Shown here: one piece after another, positions 1-8,969 of the stretch
Numbering within the stretch: position 1 is the first letter of the stretch
How the letters are laid out: the number at the start of each line of letters is the position of its first letter
Assembly: GCA_017646335.1 (NCBI GenBank)
Contig: JAGCMT010000098.1
Span: forward strand, 1 to 55,603
Source: Burkholderiaceae bacterium
Lineage (GTDB): Bacteria > Pseudomonadota > Gammaproteobacteria > Burkholderiales > Burkholderiaceae_F
DNA: 55,603 nt
Reading direction: 5' to 3'
Position numbers and translations under genes: made by a program
Notes under the pieces: model-generated
Told to the model about the DNA's origin: nothing
The model's input: the letters and a program-made list of their open reading frames with translations, nothing else
Database searches by the model: none

Positions 1-4
1 AACC

Positions 5-1357
5 ATGGATATTGGTATGGACTTTTGGCTGCAGCTCCTCGTGATGCTCGCATGCTTGTTTTACGGTGCTCGTAAAGGCGGTATGGCCCTCGGTCTCTTG
101 GGCGGTATCGGCTTGGTCATCTTGATTTTCGGCTTCGGTTTGAAGCCGGGTAAGCCGCCTACAGACGTGATCCTCACGATCTTGGCTGTGGTTTGCGGTT
201 CCGCTACGTTGCAAGCCGCTGGTGGTTTGGACTGCTTGCTCCAAATCGCTGAAAAGATCTTGCGTAAGAACCCGAAGTACGTTTGCTTCTTGGCTCCGTA
301 CGTTTGCTGGTTCTTGACGGTTCTTTGCGGTACGGGTCACGTCGTTTACACGATGCTCCCGATTATCTATGACGTGGCTATTAAGAACGGTGTTCGTCCG
401 GAACGTCCGATGGCTGGTTCTACGATTGCTTCCCAAATGGGCGTGATCTGTTCCCCGGCTGCAGTGGCTGCTGTCTCCATGATCGCCTTGATGGACGGTT
501 ACACGGTTGGTGGTCACTCCTTCGGTTTCGTTGACCTCTTCTCCGTCACGATCCCGGGTGGTATTGTTGGTGTCTTCGCAGTTGGTCTCTTCTCCATGTT
601 CCGTGGTAAGGACCTCGACAAGGACGAAGAATTCCAAGCTTTGATCGCTGATCCGGAAACGAAGCGCTATGTCTACGGTGACTCCCTCACGTTGATCGGT
701 AAGAAGTTCTCTAAGGAACAATGGTTGTCCTTGTACATCTTCTTGGGCGTGATCGTTATCGTCGCTCTCTTGGGTATGTTCCCGGAATTGCGTCCGTTGG
801 TTGGTAAGAAGCGCTTGTCCATGACGTTGGCAATCCAAATGTTCATGTTGATGGGTGGTTCCTTCATGTGCATCTTCTGCGGTGTTAAGGCTGCTGACGT
901 TGCTAAGAACTCCGTGTTCCGCGCTGGTTGCGTCGCAATCGTCGCTGTGTACGGTGTGGCATGGATGGCCGACACGATGTTCGCTGCTCACTTGCCGGCA
1001 TTGAAGGCTGGTTTGACCGAATGGGTTAAGGAAGCTCCGTGGCTCTACGGTGTCGTCCTCCTCTTGGTCTCCAAGTTGGTGAACTCTCAAGCTGCTTCCG
1101 TCGCTACGATCGTTCCGGTTGCTTTGGCAGTCGGTACGCCTCCGGGCATCGTCGTGGCTCTCTCCGCCGCTTGCTACGGTTACTACATCTTGCCGACGTA
1201 CCCGTCTGACTTGGCTGCTATCCAATTCGACCGCTCTGGTACGACGCGCATTGGTAAGTTCGTTGTCAACCACTCCTTCATCATCCCGGGTCTCCTCGGT
1301 GTGTTCGTGGCTTCCATCACGGGCTACATCCTCGGTATGGTTTACGGTTTCATCTAA
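5..1357 (+). CDS. dcuB: Anaerobic C4-dicarboxylate transporter, DcuA/DcuB family
   Basis: Inner-membrane carrier that exchanges or takes up fumarate, malate, aspartate and succinate, typically fumarate/succinate antiport during anaerobic fumarate respiration. The protein is hydrophobic throughout. It carries the family signature near residues 20-40 ([30 protein letters not shown]) and later [10 protein letters not shown] and [10 protein letters not shown], and its length (450 aa) fits DcuB (446 aa). ATG at 5 is taken as start because a ribosome site for it would lie outside the window; ATG at 17 would match the E. coli N-terminus exactly but has only a weak upstream site. Lys, Pro and Thr codons are almost all AAG, CCG and ACG, as in the ribosomal and translation genes of this window, which suggests high expression. 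It converges on the fumarase gene. DcuA and DcuB cannot be separated by eye. Confidence 0.93.
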   Translation: MDIGMDFWLQLLVMLACLFYGARKGGMALGLLGGIGLVILIFGFGLKPGKPPTDVILTILAVVCGSATLQAAGGLDCLLQIAEKILRKNPKYVCFLAPYVCWFLTVLCGTGHVVYTMLPIIYDVAIKNGVRPERPMAGSTIASQMGVICSPAAVAAVSMIALMDGYTVGGHSFGFVDLFSVTIPGGIVGVFAVGLFSMFRGKDLDKDEEFQALIADPETKRYVYGDSLTLIGKKFSKEQWLSLYIFLGVIVIVALLGMFPELRPLVGKKRLSMTLAIQMFMLMGGSFMCIFCGVKAADVAKNSVFRAGCVAIVAVYGVAWMADTMFAAHLPALKAGLTEWVKEAPWLYGVVLLLVSKLVNSQAASVATIVPVALAVGTPPGIVVALSAACYGYYILPTYPSDLAAIQFDRSGTTRIGKFVVNHSFIIPGLLGVFVASITGYILGMVYGFI

Positions 1358-1398
1358 TCAGTCACTGATTGCTGAAACAGGTTGATATAACCGAATAA

Positions 1399-1434
1399 AA
1401 AACGGCAAGGCTTAAAAACCTTGCCGTTTTTCTT
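1399..1434 (+). terminator. Rho-independent terminator of the dicarboxylate transporter gene
   Basis: A 12-bp perfect stem (1399-1410 with 1419-1430, core ACGGCAAGG/CCTTGCCGT) with an 8-nt loop is followed by T's and lies about 40 bp after the stop codon. Confidence 0.9.
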
Positions 1435-1754
1435 TGTCTCTCGATTGAGTGCCTTCATCCGCATGACCCTCTCCCTCTATTCGGCACTCTTGAAACTCAC
1501 TCCTCCAATTCCCATCTTCAGTCCACTGAAATCCCCCAAGTGGCGCACATACCACACCTTCCTAACAAAGCCTGTTAACGCGCACAAAAGTCCGCTAGAA
1601 GCCACCATCCTCCTTGATAGCCCTAGGCCTTATCATTGCCACAAACCACCGCAAAAGCCCCTCTAGAAGCCCTTGGCATCCACTCTCTATACGAGAGAGA
1701 GCAAACAAAGCGCTGACAGTGAAAGTTTGCAGCGTTGCCACCATATAAACTGAA
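1435..1754. other. Intergenic stretch without a recognisable gene
   Basis: About 320 bp between the two convergent terminators. Short ORFs here lack ribosome sites and resemble nothing recognised. The plus strand is strikingly rich in C and poor in G, unlike its neighbours. A small dyad lies near 1682-1698 (CTCTC/GAGAG). No tRNA or other RNA fold was recognised. Confidence 0.5.
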
Positions 1755-1790
1755 CAAAAAAAGCTCCCTACTCTTTCGAGTAGAGAGCTT
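1755..1790 (-). terminator. Terminator of the fumarase gene
   Basis: On the minus strand a 13-bp stem (1778-1790 with 1761-1773, one G-U pair, GAAA loop) is followed by a run of seven T's. It lies just after the fumarase stop codon. Confidence 0.9.
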
Positions 1791-1808
1791 GGGTTAGTCT
1801 AATTCGAC

Positions 1809-3464
1809 TTACTTAGCGGATTCGCACTTGCAAACAACGCGCGGCTTAAGTTGAGCAAAGAAGTCATTGCCCTTGTCGTCGACCAAGATGAAGCACGGGA
1901 AGTCTTCAACTTCGATCTTGTAGACAGCTTCCATACCGAGTTCCGGATATTCAACGCATTCGATGCTCTTGATGGAGGCTTCAGACAAAGCAGCAGCAAC
2001 ACCACCAATCGTACCGAGGTAGAAACCACCCCACTTATGGCAAGCGTCCGTCACAACCTTACCGCGGTTACCCTTAGCGATCATCACGTAAGAGCCACCG
2101 GCTTCCATGAACGGATCAGCATACGGGTCCATACGAGCAGCCGTCGTCGGGCCCATTGCACCGCAAGCGTAACCTTCCGGCGTCTTAGCAGGACCTGCGT
2201 AGAGAATCGGATGGTTCTTGATGTAATCCGGCAAACCTTGACCTGCATCGAGGCGTTCCTTAATACGAGCGTGAGCGATGTCGCGACCGACGATGATCGT
2301 ACCGGACATGGAAACGCGCGTAGAAACCGGGTACTTGGAGAGTTCTGCACGGATTTGATCCATCGGTTGGTTCAAATCGATCTTGATCGTTTGACCTTCA
2401 CCTTCCTTACGGAATTCTTCCGGAATCAATTCGGCCGGATGATCGTCAAGCTTTTCAATCCACAAGCCATCCTTGTTGATCTTACACTTGATGTTACGGT
2501 CAGCAGAGCAACTCACACCGATACCGATCGGGCAGCTAGCGCCGTGACGCGGCAAGCGAACGACACGAATGTCGTGAGCCATGTACTTACCACCGAATTG
2601 AGCACCGAGACCCGTGTTATTGGCAGCTTCGAGCAATTCGTTTTCGAGTTCGACGTCACGGAAAGCGCGACCCGTTTCATCACCGGTCGTGGGCAAGCCG
2701 TCATAGAACTTGGCAGAAGCCAACTTCACCGTCAACATCGTCTTTTCAGCAGACGTACCACCGATCACGATAGCGATGTGATACGGGGGGCAAGCTGCCG
2801 TACCGAATTCCTTGATCTTGCCAAGGAGGAACGGAACCAAAGCGGTCGGATTCAACACAGCCTTCGTCATTTGATAGAGCGTGGACTTGTTAGCAGAACC
2901 ACCACCCTTCACAACGCAAAGGAACTTGTATTCGTCACCATGGTGAGCATGGATGTCGATTTGAGCCGGGAGGTTGCACTTCGTGTTGACTTCCTTGTAC
3001 ATCGTCAACGGAGCGTTTTGAGAGTAGCGCAAAGCCTTTTCCGTGTACGTGTTGTAAACGCCGCGGCTAATGGCTTCTTCATCGTCGAAGTCCGTCCAAA
3101 CTTGTTGGCCCTTTTCACCGTGAACGATAGCCGTACCCGTATCTTGGCAGATCGGCAAAATGCCCTTAGCGGCGATTTCAGCGTTACGCAACATCGTCAA
3201 TGCGACATACTTGTCGTTATCGGATGCTTCCGGATCCTTCAAGATGGCAGCAAGACGTTCGTTGTGTTCGCGACGCAACATGAAGTTTGCATCAACGAAA
3301 GCTTGGTTAATCAACTTCGTCAAAGCTTCAGGTTCAACCTTGAGGATCGGCTTACCTTCGAATTCGCTAACGGAAACGTGATCCTTGGTCAACAAGTAGT
3401 ATTCCGTCTTATCTTCACCGACTTGGAACATCGGTGCATATTTAAATTCAGGCGCTTGAGCCAT
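1809..3464 (-). CDS. fumA: Class I (4Fe-4S) fumarate hydratase, FumA/FumB type
   Basis: Cytoplasmic oxygen-sensitive hydratase interconverting fumarate and malate. The 551-aa protein follows E. coli FumA/FumB (548 aa) along its whole length: an N-terminal catalytic/cluster domain and a C-terminal beta domain in one chain. Cluster cysteines appear at Cys106 (PICQDTG), Cys225 (AACPPYH) and Cys319 (VSCSADRN), matching FumA Cys105/224/318. The C-terminal half has [26 protein letters not shown] and the [12 protein letters not shown] stretch. The start is fixed by AAGGAGA about 8 nt upstream of ATG. Codon use is strongly biased (AAG, CCG, ACG), indicating high expression. Together with the convergent dicarboxylate transporter it suggests malate/aspartate-to-fumarate conversion for anaerobic fumarate respiration. 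FumA and FumB are not distinguishable here. Confidence 0.96.
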   Translation of the reverse strand: MAQAPEFKYAPMFQVGEDKTEYYLLTKDHVSVSEFEGKPILKVEPEALTKLINQAFVDANFMLRREHNERLAAILKDPEASDNDKYVALTMLRNAEIAAKGILPICQDTGTAIVHGEKGQQVWTDFDDEEAISRGVYNTYTEKALRYSQNAPLTMYKEVNTKCNLPAQIDIHAHHGDEYKFLCVVKGGGSANKSTLYQMTKAVLNPTALVPFLLGKIKEFGTAACPPYHIAIVIGGTSAEKTMLTVKLASAKFYDGLPTTGDETGRAFRDVELENELLEAANNTGLGAQFGGKYMAHDIRVVRLPRHGASCPIGIGVSCSADRNIKCKINKDGLWIEKLDDHPAELIPEEFRKEGEGQTIKIDLNQPMDQIRAELSKYPVSTRVSMSGTIIVGRDIAHARIKERLDAGQGLPDYIKNHPILYAGPAKTPEGYACGAMGPTTAARMDPYADPFMEAGGSYVMIAKGNRGKVVTDACHKWGGFYLGTIGGVAAALSEASIKSIECVEYPELGMEAVYKIEVEDFPCFILVDDKGNDFFAQLKPRVVCKCESAK

Positions 3465-3582
3465 CGTCCTTCTCCTTAAGTAGCTTCAGAGAATTTGTTT
3501 TCAGTCTTCTGTCGAAAACGAAAAACCTTCTCCGCAATCCATAAAACCATTCTTACCCAAATCAAAAGCACACAAAAACCCT

Positions 3583-3644
3583 TCGATTTGAGCAAACACC
3601 AAATCGATTAAATTTTACGCTTTCACACCTTTACGAACCGTAAA
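3583..3644 (-). promoter_or_regulatory. Two dyads upstream of the fumarase gene (possible operators)
   Basis: An inverted repeat TCGATTTG-N9-CAAATCGA (3583-3607) and a second one, TTTACG-AAC-CGTAAA (3630-3644), lie 120-180 bp upstream of the fumarase start. Neither has a T tract, so they look like protein sites rather than terminators. No strong sigma-70 promoter could be fixed between them and the gene. Confidence 0.4.
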
Positions 3645-3686
3645 GACGCTTAACCGTCATCAGAATTTCTTCCTTTTTTAACGAAC

Positions 3687-3730
3687 AAAAAAAAGACGAA
3701 TATCAAATGTTTCGTTGATATTCGTCTTTT
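3687..3730 (-). terminator. Terminator of galU
   Basis: A perfect 16-bp stem (3691-3706 with 3715-3730) has A's on its left side, so the minus-strand transcript of galU ends in U's. The plus strand also has a T-rich tail, so it may work both ways. Confidence 0.88.
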
Positions 3731-3755
3731 CGTTTTTTCAAAGAGTTAGCTTGAC

Positions 3756-4598
3756 TTAACCGTCGATGCTATAACCTAATTTGCGAGCAAAGCGAATGGT
3801 CGCATCCAAGAAACCTTGCTTGGAACCACAGTCATAACGGATACCGTCAAAGCGGTGAGCCCACGTACGACCTTCGTCCAATTGGGAGGCAATGGCATCG
3901 GTCAACTGAATTTCACCGCCAACACCCTTTTGAACCTTTTCCAATTGTTTGAAGATTTCCGGCTCAAGCACATAACGACCGATTACGGCCATGGTCGAGG
4001 GAGCTACCTCAGGATCCGGTTTTTCGACCATCGAACGCACGATACTGGACTTAGCCGTCTTATCATCAACACCGACAATGCCATACTTCTTCGTGTCAGC
4101 CAACGGCACGTCTTGGACAGCCAAAACGTTACCGCCACCATTTTGACGGCGCACATCGATCAATTGACCGATTGCCGACTGTTGTGCATCAATCAAGTCG
4201 TCAGCCAACATCACGGCGAAAGGCTCGTCACCTACGACGGGACGTGCACAAAGAACGGCATGGCCCAAACCCAAAGGCTCTGCTTGACGAATATAAACGA
4301 ACGTCACATTCATCGGTGCAATGGAGCGAACCGTTTCCAAAAGTTCAAGCTTGTTTTTCTCGATCAATTCCTTTTCCAACATCGGAGCTTTGTCGAAATG
4401 ATCCTCGATCGCACGCTTGTAGCGACCCGTAATAAAAATCATATCGGTGATGCCGGCAGCATAAGCTTCTTCAACGGCATATTGAATCAAAGGCTTATCC
4501 ACGATGGGCAACATTTCCTTCGGCATTGCCTTCGTTGCCGGCAAAAAGCGCGTACCGAGACCGGCAACGGGGAAAACAACTTTACGAACTTCCTTCAT
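3756..4598 (-). CDS. galU: UTP-glucose-1-phosphate uridylyltransferase
   Basis: Makes UDP-glucose from UTP and glucose-1-phosphate, the precursor for surface polysaccharides and, through GalE, UDP-galactose. The 280-aa protein begins with the nucleotidyltransferase signature [17 protein letters not shown] (residues about 8-24) followed by [20 protein letters not shown]. It has the sugar-binding VEKPDP segment (about 191-196) and [10 protein letters not shown] (about 227-236). Length is usual for bacterial GalU. A weak AGGA lies about 9 nt upstream of the ATG. It stands alone, flanked by the divergent apaH and its own terminator. A galE gene lies 8 kb away. Confidence 0.96.
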   Translation of the reverse strand: MKEVRKVVFPVAGLGTRFLPATKAMPKEMLPIVDKPLIQYAVEEAYAAGITDMIFITGRYKRAIEDHFDKAPMLEKELIEKNKLELLETVRSIAPMNVTFVYIRQAEPLGLGHAVLCARPVVGDEPFAVMLADDLIDAQQSAIGQLIDVRRQNGGGNVLAVQDVPLADTKKYGIVGVDDKTAKSSIVRSMVEKPDPEVAPSTMAVIGRYVLEPEIFKQLEKVQKGVGGEIQLTDAIASQLDEGRTWAHRFDGIRYDCGSKQGFLDATIRFARKLGYSIDG

Positions 4599-4688
4599 GA
4601 CTATTCCTGAAAAATCGATTCAAACGGATCGAATAAGTATAGCGAGAATCCTTTGCAAGGCGTTACATTTGGGATTAGGATTATCGTT

Positions 4689-5507
4689 ATGAATAGCGAA
4701 AAAATTTATGCCATCGGCGACATCCATGGATGTTACGACACCTTAGTTGAACTGTTTGACTTACTTGATCCAGAAATCCCGATCATCTTTCTGGGAGATA
4801 TTGTCAATCGCGGTCCCAAATCGCTCGAGACGATTCGTTTTGTCAAAAGTCTCGGTGACCGCGCTCGTCTCATTCTCGGTAATCACGAAATGAGTCTTTT
4901 AGCGACAGCTGCCGGCCACGGCAAACAGCACCGCCTCGACACCATGCAAAGCATCTTGGACGAGCCTGATGCCAAGGAAATCGTCAATTGGCTTCGAAAA
5001 CAGTATTTGCTTCTTCAATGGAATGAATTCACCTTTGTGCACGGAGCCATCAATCCGGCATGGACGTTGGACAAGGCTAAAGAGCTGGCTGAAGAGGTGC
5101 ATGTCCATTTGCGCAATAAGGGATGGAAAAAATATCTCAAAGAAATGTACGGCAAGGATCAATGGGATGAAAACCTCACCAATCCTGCCCGTATGCGAGC
5201 CATTTTGAATGGTTTCACCCGTATTCGAATGGTCGATGAAAACGGCATTCCCGAGTTCAAAATGAAAGAAGGGATCGATAAGATCCCTCCCGGTTTTATG
5301 CCGTGGTTTGAGGTTCCCTGCCGAAAAACTCAAAACGACACACTGGTTTTCGGTCATTGGTCAACATTGGGCTTAGTCAATGAACCCAATGTCATTTGCA
5401 TCGACACAGGATGTCTTTGGGGTGGCGCTTTGACGGCTATGGAATTTCCAAGTCGGAAAATTATTTCCGTCAAGTCACCGCAGTATCTCGACCCCTTTGC
5501 CTGTTAA
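4689..5507 (+). CDS. apaH: Symmetrical bis(5'-nucleosyl)-tetraphosphatase
   Basis: Hydrolyses Ap4A to two ADP and can remove Np4 caps from RNA. The calcineurin-like metal motifs are in order: GDIHGCYD (about residues 9-16), GDIVNRGP (about 39-46) and GNHEMSLL (about 69-76). The C-terminal part has family-specific FTRIRM, FGHWSTL and DTGCLWGGALTA, as in E. coli ApaH. The longest reading frame begins at 4653, but ATG at 4689 is chosen: AGGA lies about 8 nt upstream and the protein then starts just before the first metal motif like E. coli ApaH (272 versus 280 aa). Its last four bases overlap the end of the convergent plsC. Confidence 0.93.
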   Translation: MNSEKIYAIGDIHGCYDTLVELFDLLDPEIPIIFLGDIVNRGPKSLETIRFVKSLGDRARLILGNHEMSLLATAAGHGKQHRLDTMQSILDEPDAKEIVNWLRKQYLLLQWNEFTFVHGAINPAWTLDKAKELAEEVHVHLRNKGWKKYLKEMYGKDQWDENLTNPARMRAILNGFTRIRMVDENGIPEFKMKEGIDKIPPGFMPWFEVPCRKTQNDTLVFGHWSTLGLVNEPNVICIDTGCLWGGALTAMEFPSRKIISVKSPQYLDPFAC

Positions 5508-6262
5508 TTAAGAAGATTCATTGCTTGCATCGGATCGGCAACGCCCATGGCCTTACTCATCAGAGCTGAGGCCTCTGCGGCTACTTCTCGACGATCTTTC
5601 CCCTTAGGATCAATGAGCGGCAAAACCTTCACCGTCAACGACAACCCGTCGCTCGTCACAATATTCCACAAACAACCAAAAAGAGAAATATCCGTATAAG
5701 ACGCCTTGGTCGTCGGCATGCCATGGTCTCGATACAGCAAGACAATCGGCTGAATAGGGGTCTGAGACATCACCGCCGGTTCCATCAAATTGGATCGCAA
5801 CGGTAACAATGTCGATCCTGCACTCGTACGACCTTCGGGAAACAACATGATCGTTTGCTTCTTAGACAACGCATCACTAATTTGCTGATTGACGGTCAAA
5901 ATGGAACGACGATTTTTTCGTTCAATAAAAAGCGTGTCGACCCCTTTGGCAATTTGTCCGAAAATCGGCCAATCGGCAATCTCGCTTTTGGCAATGAATC
6001 GACCCGGCTTAACCACATTCAAACCGAAAATATCCATAAAGGAAACATGATTGGCCACGATTAAACAATGCTCATCGTAAACCTTGCCGTCAATTTTCAA
6101 ATCAATACCGACGATACGTAACAAAGCTCGGCACCAAGTCCGCAAAAAACCGACCTTCTTTTCCGGCGTCACCCATTGCAAATACACCAGCACCATCAAA
6201 ATGCAGGCAAGGGTAAAAAGCATTGCCATCGCAAAGCGAAACGCACCCAGAATCGTCTTCAT
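5504..6262 (-). CDS. plsC: 1-acyl-sn-glycerol-3-phosphate acyltransferase
   Basis: Inner-membrane enzyme transferring an acyl group to lysophosphatidate to make phosphatidate. The 252-aa protein has an N-terminal hydrophobic segment (about residues 8-28), the catalytic block NHVSFMD (the HX4D motif, about 69-75) and FPEGRTS (about 143-149) for glycerol-phosphate binding. An upstream in-frame start exists at 6286, but ATG at 6262 fits better: it overlaps the ruvX stop as TGATG and follows AAGG, so translation is probably coupled. It is the last gene of yqgE-ruvX-plsC and converges on apaH with a 4-bp overlap, leaving no room for a dedicated terminator between them. Confidence 0.9.
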   Translation of the reverse strand: MKTILGAFRFAMAMLFTLACILMVLVYLQWVTPEKKVGFLRTWCRALLRIVGIDLKIDGKVYDEHCLIVANHVSFMDIFGLNVVKPGRFIAKSEIADWPIFGQIAKGVDTLFIERKNRRSILTVNQQISDALSKKQTIMLFPEGRTSAGSTLLPLRSNLMEPAVMSQTPIQPIVLLYRDHGMPTTKASYTDISLFGCLWNIVTSDGLSLTVKVLPLIDPKGKDRREVAAEASALMSKAMGVADPMQAMNLLN

Positions 6263-6657
6263 CAAGCAGCCTTTTCGTTCATCCAATGTTGCAAAATCAC
6301 CGCAGCCGCTTCGTCATCAATGTAATCGGCATCACTATCAACGACCGCAGACGAATAACGCTCATCAACCAATTCCACCGGCAAATGAAAACGCCCTTCC
6401 AACTGACGCGAAAAACGTTCTGCTCGTTGAGTCATTTCATGGGGCGTTCCATCCGGATGACAGGGACGACCGACCACTAAGCGTGTCGGTTGCCATTCAC
6501 GAATGACCTTTTCAACGCCTTGCCATCGAAGATCCTTACGCTCAGATCGAATAATGCAATGCGGATTAGCGCTTTTCATCAGCGTGTTACCAACGGCTAC
6601 ACCGATACGCTTTTCACCGAAATCAAATGCAACGACAACTTCATCCATTTCAAGCAT
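6262..6657 (-). CDS. ruvX: YqgF/RuvX family putative Holliday junction resolvase
   Basis: RNase H-fold nuclease (UPF0081). The family is linked to processing of the 5' end of 16S pre-rRNA and to Holliday junction resolution. The 131-aa protein has the first catalytic Asp in AFDFGEKRIGVA, the substrate-binding GRPCHPDG segment, and VDERYSS with a C-terminal acidic helix, close to the usual 138 aa. Its start overlaps the yqgE stop by 8 bp; a second ATG three codons in is also possible. Pairing with yqgE upstream is a widespread arrangement. Confidence 0.92.
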   Translation of the reverse strand: MLEMDEVVVAFDFGEKRIGVAVGNTLMKSANPHCIIRSERKDLRWQGVEKVIREWQPTRLVVGRPCHPDGTPHEMTQRAERFSRQLEGRFHLPVELVDERYSSAVVDSDADYIDDEAAAVILQHWMNEKAA

Positions 6658-7225
6658 GCCCTTCTTCAGAAATCCAATTTTCCAACGAGGTTGATTCTAA
6701 GCCCAACAAGCCGAGTGCCTTGGTATAACGCTCTTCAACCGGGGTCTCAAAAATAATCGACTCATCGGCCGGCGCAATGAGCCATCCGGTAACAGCCAAC
6801 TCGCTTTCCAATTGACCGGCACTCCAACCCGAATAGCCCAAGCTAATCAAATAATCATGGGGCTGATTTTTCCCGCAACCGATCGCATCCAACACATCTT
6901 TTGATGTCGAAAGCATCACATTGTTCGTAATCATCAACGTCGAATGATAGAAATGCTTGGGGCGATGCAAAACGAATCCTCGTTCGGTTTGAACGGGGCC
7001 TCCGTCAAACAACCAAGAAGCTTCCGTATCCGGATTGGTCACGTTGATATTGAGTCGTTGCAACAATGAAGCGATCGTCAAATTCAACGAACGATTGATC
7101 ATCACGCCCATCGCTCCTTTTTCCGTATGCTCACACAAATAGATGACGGCACCGGCAAAGGTCGGATCCTTCATGTTCGGGGCGGCGATAAGAAAATGAT
7201 TTTTATACGAAACAAACTGACTCAT
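6650..7225 (-). CDS. yqgE: YqgE/AlgH family protein (UPF0301)
   Basis: Protein of unknown biochemical role found next to ruvX in many proteobacteria. The 191-aa sequence shows the family features: LIAAPNMKDPTFAGAVIYLCEH near the N-terminus, GAMGVMINR, the LFDGGPVQTERGFVLH block, and a central LGYSGWSAGQLE motif. ATG at 7225 is chosen over an upstream in-frame start at 7261 because GAGG lies 6 nt before it and the protein then matches the usual length (187 aa in E. coli). First gene of the yqgE-ruvX-plsC unit. Confidence 0.92.
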   Translation of the reverse strand: MSQFVSYKNHFLIAAPNMKDPTFAGAVIYLCEHTEKGAMGVMINRSLNLTIASLLQRLNINVTNPDTEASWLFDGGPVQTERGFVLHRPKHFYHSTLMITNNVMLSTSKDVLDAIGCGKNQPHDYLISLGYSGWSAGQLESELAVTGWLIAPADESIIFETPVEERYTKALGLLGLESTSLENWISEEGHA

Positions 7226-7299
7226 ACTAACCTCGAGATCTCGTTGTAAATTGTGGCACAACCACGTCGATATCGCCCGTTACAAAGTCAAATGAACGA

Positions 7300-7333
7300 A
7301 AAAAAGAGACAGATTCCATCAAGAACCTGTCTC
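7300..7333 (-). terminator. Terminator of the amino-acid ABC transporter operon
   Basis: On the minus strand the stem GAGACAG/CTGTCTC (7327-7333 with 7306-7312), extended inward by GAA/TTC after one mismatch, is followed by a run of T's. It lies 30 bp after the ATPase gene. Confidence 0.85.
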
Positions 7334-7362
7334 CGTTTTCTCGGCTTGTCAGCCCAAAAAGA

Positions 7363-8097
7363 TTAAAGCACGCGCTTCAAGAAGGCACGCGTACGTTCTT
7401 CCTTCGGATTGACCAAAACGTCGTTCGGGTGACCTTGTTCAACGATCACGCCACCGTCCATGAAGATGACACGGTCGGCCACTTCCTTGGCAAACGTAAT
7501 TTCGTGGGTCACCACGATCATCGTCATGCCTTCGTCTGCCAAACTCTTCATGACGGCAAGCACTTCACCGACCAATTCGGGGTCCAATGCGGACGTCGGT
7601 TCGTCAAACAAAATAGCCTTCGGGTCCATCGCCAAAGCGCGAGCAATACCCACGCGTTGTTGTTGACCACCAGACAAGCGAACCGGGTATTGATCGGCCT
7701 TATCGGCCAAACCCACGCGAGTCAACGTTTCCATGGCACGTTGACGAGCATCGGCTTCGCTCTTGCCACTGACCACCATTTGACCCAACATCACGTTCTC
7801 GAGCACGGTCTTGTGCGGCCAAAGGTTAAAACGTTGGAAAACCATACCCAAGTGCTCACGCACCTTATTGATATTGGTCTTGCGATCGGTGATTTCCACG
7901 CCGTCAATCGCGATCACACCACCGTCGGCGTCTTCCAATGCATTCAAGCAGCGCAACATCGTGGACTTACCGGAACCGGACGGGCCCAACACGACCACCT
8001 TTTCACCACGATGAACATCCAAATCGATGCCATTGAGAACAAGCAAGTCACCGTAACGCTTTTGCAAATTACGAATCGAGATCATCACTTCGCTCAT
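7363..8097 (-). CDS. Polar amino-acid ABC transporter, ATP-binding protein (GlnQ/HisP type)
   Basis: Cytoplasmic ATPase of an amino-acid importer. Walker A is GPSGSGKST (about residues 36-44), the Q-loop lies in [11 protein letters not shown], the ABC signature is LSGGQQQR (about 140), Walker B is [13 protein letters not shown], and the switch His is in VVTHE. The 244-aa length is usual for GlnQ (240). ATG at 8097 is chosen; the longer frame would begin with TTG inside the permease stop region, and AAGGGGG lies about 10 nt before the ATG. It follows the permease gene by 5 bp and is the last gene of the operon. The substrate cannot be read from the sequence. Confidence 0.93.
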   Translation of the reverse strand: MSEVMISIRNLQKRYGDLLVLNGIDLDVHRGEKVVVLGPSGSGKSTMLRCLNALEDADGGVIAIDGVEITDRKTNINKVREHLGMVFQRFNLWPHKTVLENVMLGQMVVSGKSEADARQRAMETLTRVGLADKADQYPVRLSGGQQQRVGIARALAMDPKAILFDEPTSALDPELVGEVLAVMKSLADEGMTMIVVTHEITFAKEVADRVIFMDGGVIVEQGHPNDVLVNPKEERTRAFLKRVL

Positions 8098-8102
8098 GAT
8101 TA

Positions 8103-8846
8103 TCAATCCCCCTTACCGAGACGCTTTTCAAGGCAACTAATACCATAAGCCAAAGCCAAGGTCATAACCCAGTACATCACAGAAATCGTCAAGTACGGTT
8201 CCCAATAACGGGCAGAGGCACCGGCCACCGTACGAGCGGCATAAGCCAATTCGGTCATGCCGATTGCGGACACCAAAGAAGAGTCCTTCAAAATTGCGAT
8301 GGCGTTGTTACCCAAAGCAGGCAACATACGACGGAAAGCTTGCGGCATGATGATATGACGCATGCTTTGCCAGTACGTCATACCCACGGAGCGTGCAGCT
8401 TCATCCTGACCCTTATCGAGGGATTGGATACCGGCACGGAACACTTCGGACATGTAAGCACCGGCATTGAGCGTAATAGCAAAGAAGCCGGCCATGAACG
8501 CACCATGGTTCGTACGCAATTCACGAGCCAATTGACCGTCGATGAGCAAACCGTCGACCGGGTGAATAAACACCGGCAAAACGGCGAAGTACATCAAGAA
8601 AATTTGAACGAAGAGCGGGGTACCACGGAAGAAACTCACCCAAATCGTCACCGGCCAACGAACGCCATAATGAAGAATAGATTTCCATGGGTCGTGACGA
8701 GCCGAAGCCATACGAGCCATACCCAACAACATACCTAACATCACACCGCAGACAACACAGCCGATCGTCAACTGAATCGTCATCGTGGCGCCTTCAACGA
8801 ATAATGGCCAATATTCCGCCAAAACGTCTAAGCGAAGTCCACCCAT
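8103..8846 (-). CDS. Polar amino-acid ABC transporter, permease
   Basis: Inner-membrane subunit of the HisM/GlnP class. The 247-aa protein begins with a periplasmic/amphipathic stretch, then a first membrane helix with the family [14 protein letters not shown] segment, [14 protein letters not shown], and the EAA loop ([22 protein letters not shown], about residues 155-176) that docks on the ATPase. ATG at 8846 is chosen over an in-frame start at 8903 because GGGGGA lies 8 nt upstream and the protein then has the usual length. A terminator-like hairpin separates it from the binding-protein gene, and only 5 bp separates its stop from the ATPase start. Confidence 0.93.
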   Translation of the reverse strand: MGGLRLDVLAEYWPLFVEGATMTIQLTIGCVVCGVMLGMLLGMARMASARHDPWKSILHYGVRWPVTIWVSFFRGTPLFVQIFLMYFAVLPVFIHPVDGLLIDGQLARELRTNHGAFMAGFFAITLNAGAYMSEVFRAGIQSLDKGQDEAARSVGMTYWQSMRHIIMPQAFRRMLPALGNNAIAILKDSSLVSAIGMTELAYAARTVAGASARYWEPYLTISVMYWVMTLALAYGISCLEKRLGKGD

Positions 8847-8900
8847 TTCTGAGTCCCCCAACAAACAAGACAAAAAGAGATAATCGTAATTATATAAACA

Positions 8901-8944
8901 CAAAAGAACCCCGATAGGAGGTTTTCACCAATCCTCGGGGTTCT
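8901..8944 (-). terminator. Intercistronic hairpin between binding-protein and permease genes
   Basis: A 10-bp stem AGAACCCCGA/TCGGGGTTCT (8935-8944 with 8905-8914) encloses a further weak GGAGG-type hairpin and is followed by a short T-rich tail on the minus strand. Its place suggests partial termination, giving more binding protein than membrane subunits. Confidence 0.75.
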
Positions 8945-8969
8945 AGTTAAATTATTTAGGATAGTTTAC

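Noticed and set aside
1421-1666. 81-codon frame after the dicarboxylate transporter
   Set aside because: It begins inside the terminator, has no ribosome site, and a Pro/Ser/Thr-rich composition typical of translated non-coding C-rich DNA.
1851-3479. 542-codon open frame on the plus strand opposite the fumarase gene
   Set aside because: It mirrors the fumarase gene, has low-complexity Arg/Thr/Val-rich content and no family features. Strong codon bias in the real gene keeps the opposite frame open.
3583-3607. FNR site for the fumarase gene
   Set aside because: The dyad centre and arms (TCGATTTG/CAAATCGA with N9) do not match TTGAT-N4-ATCAA.
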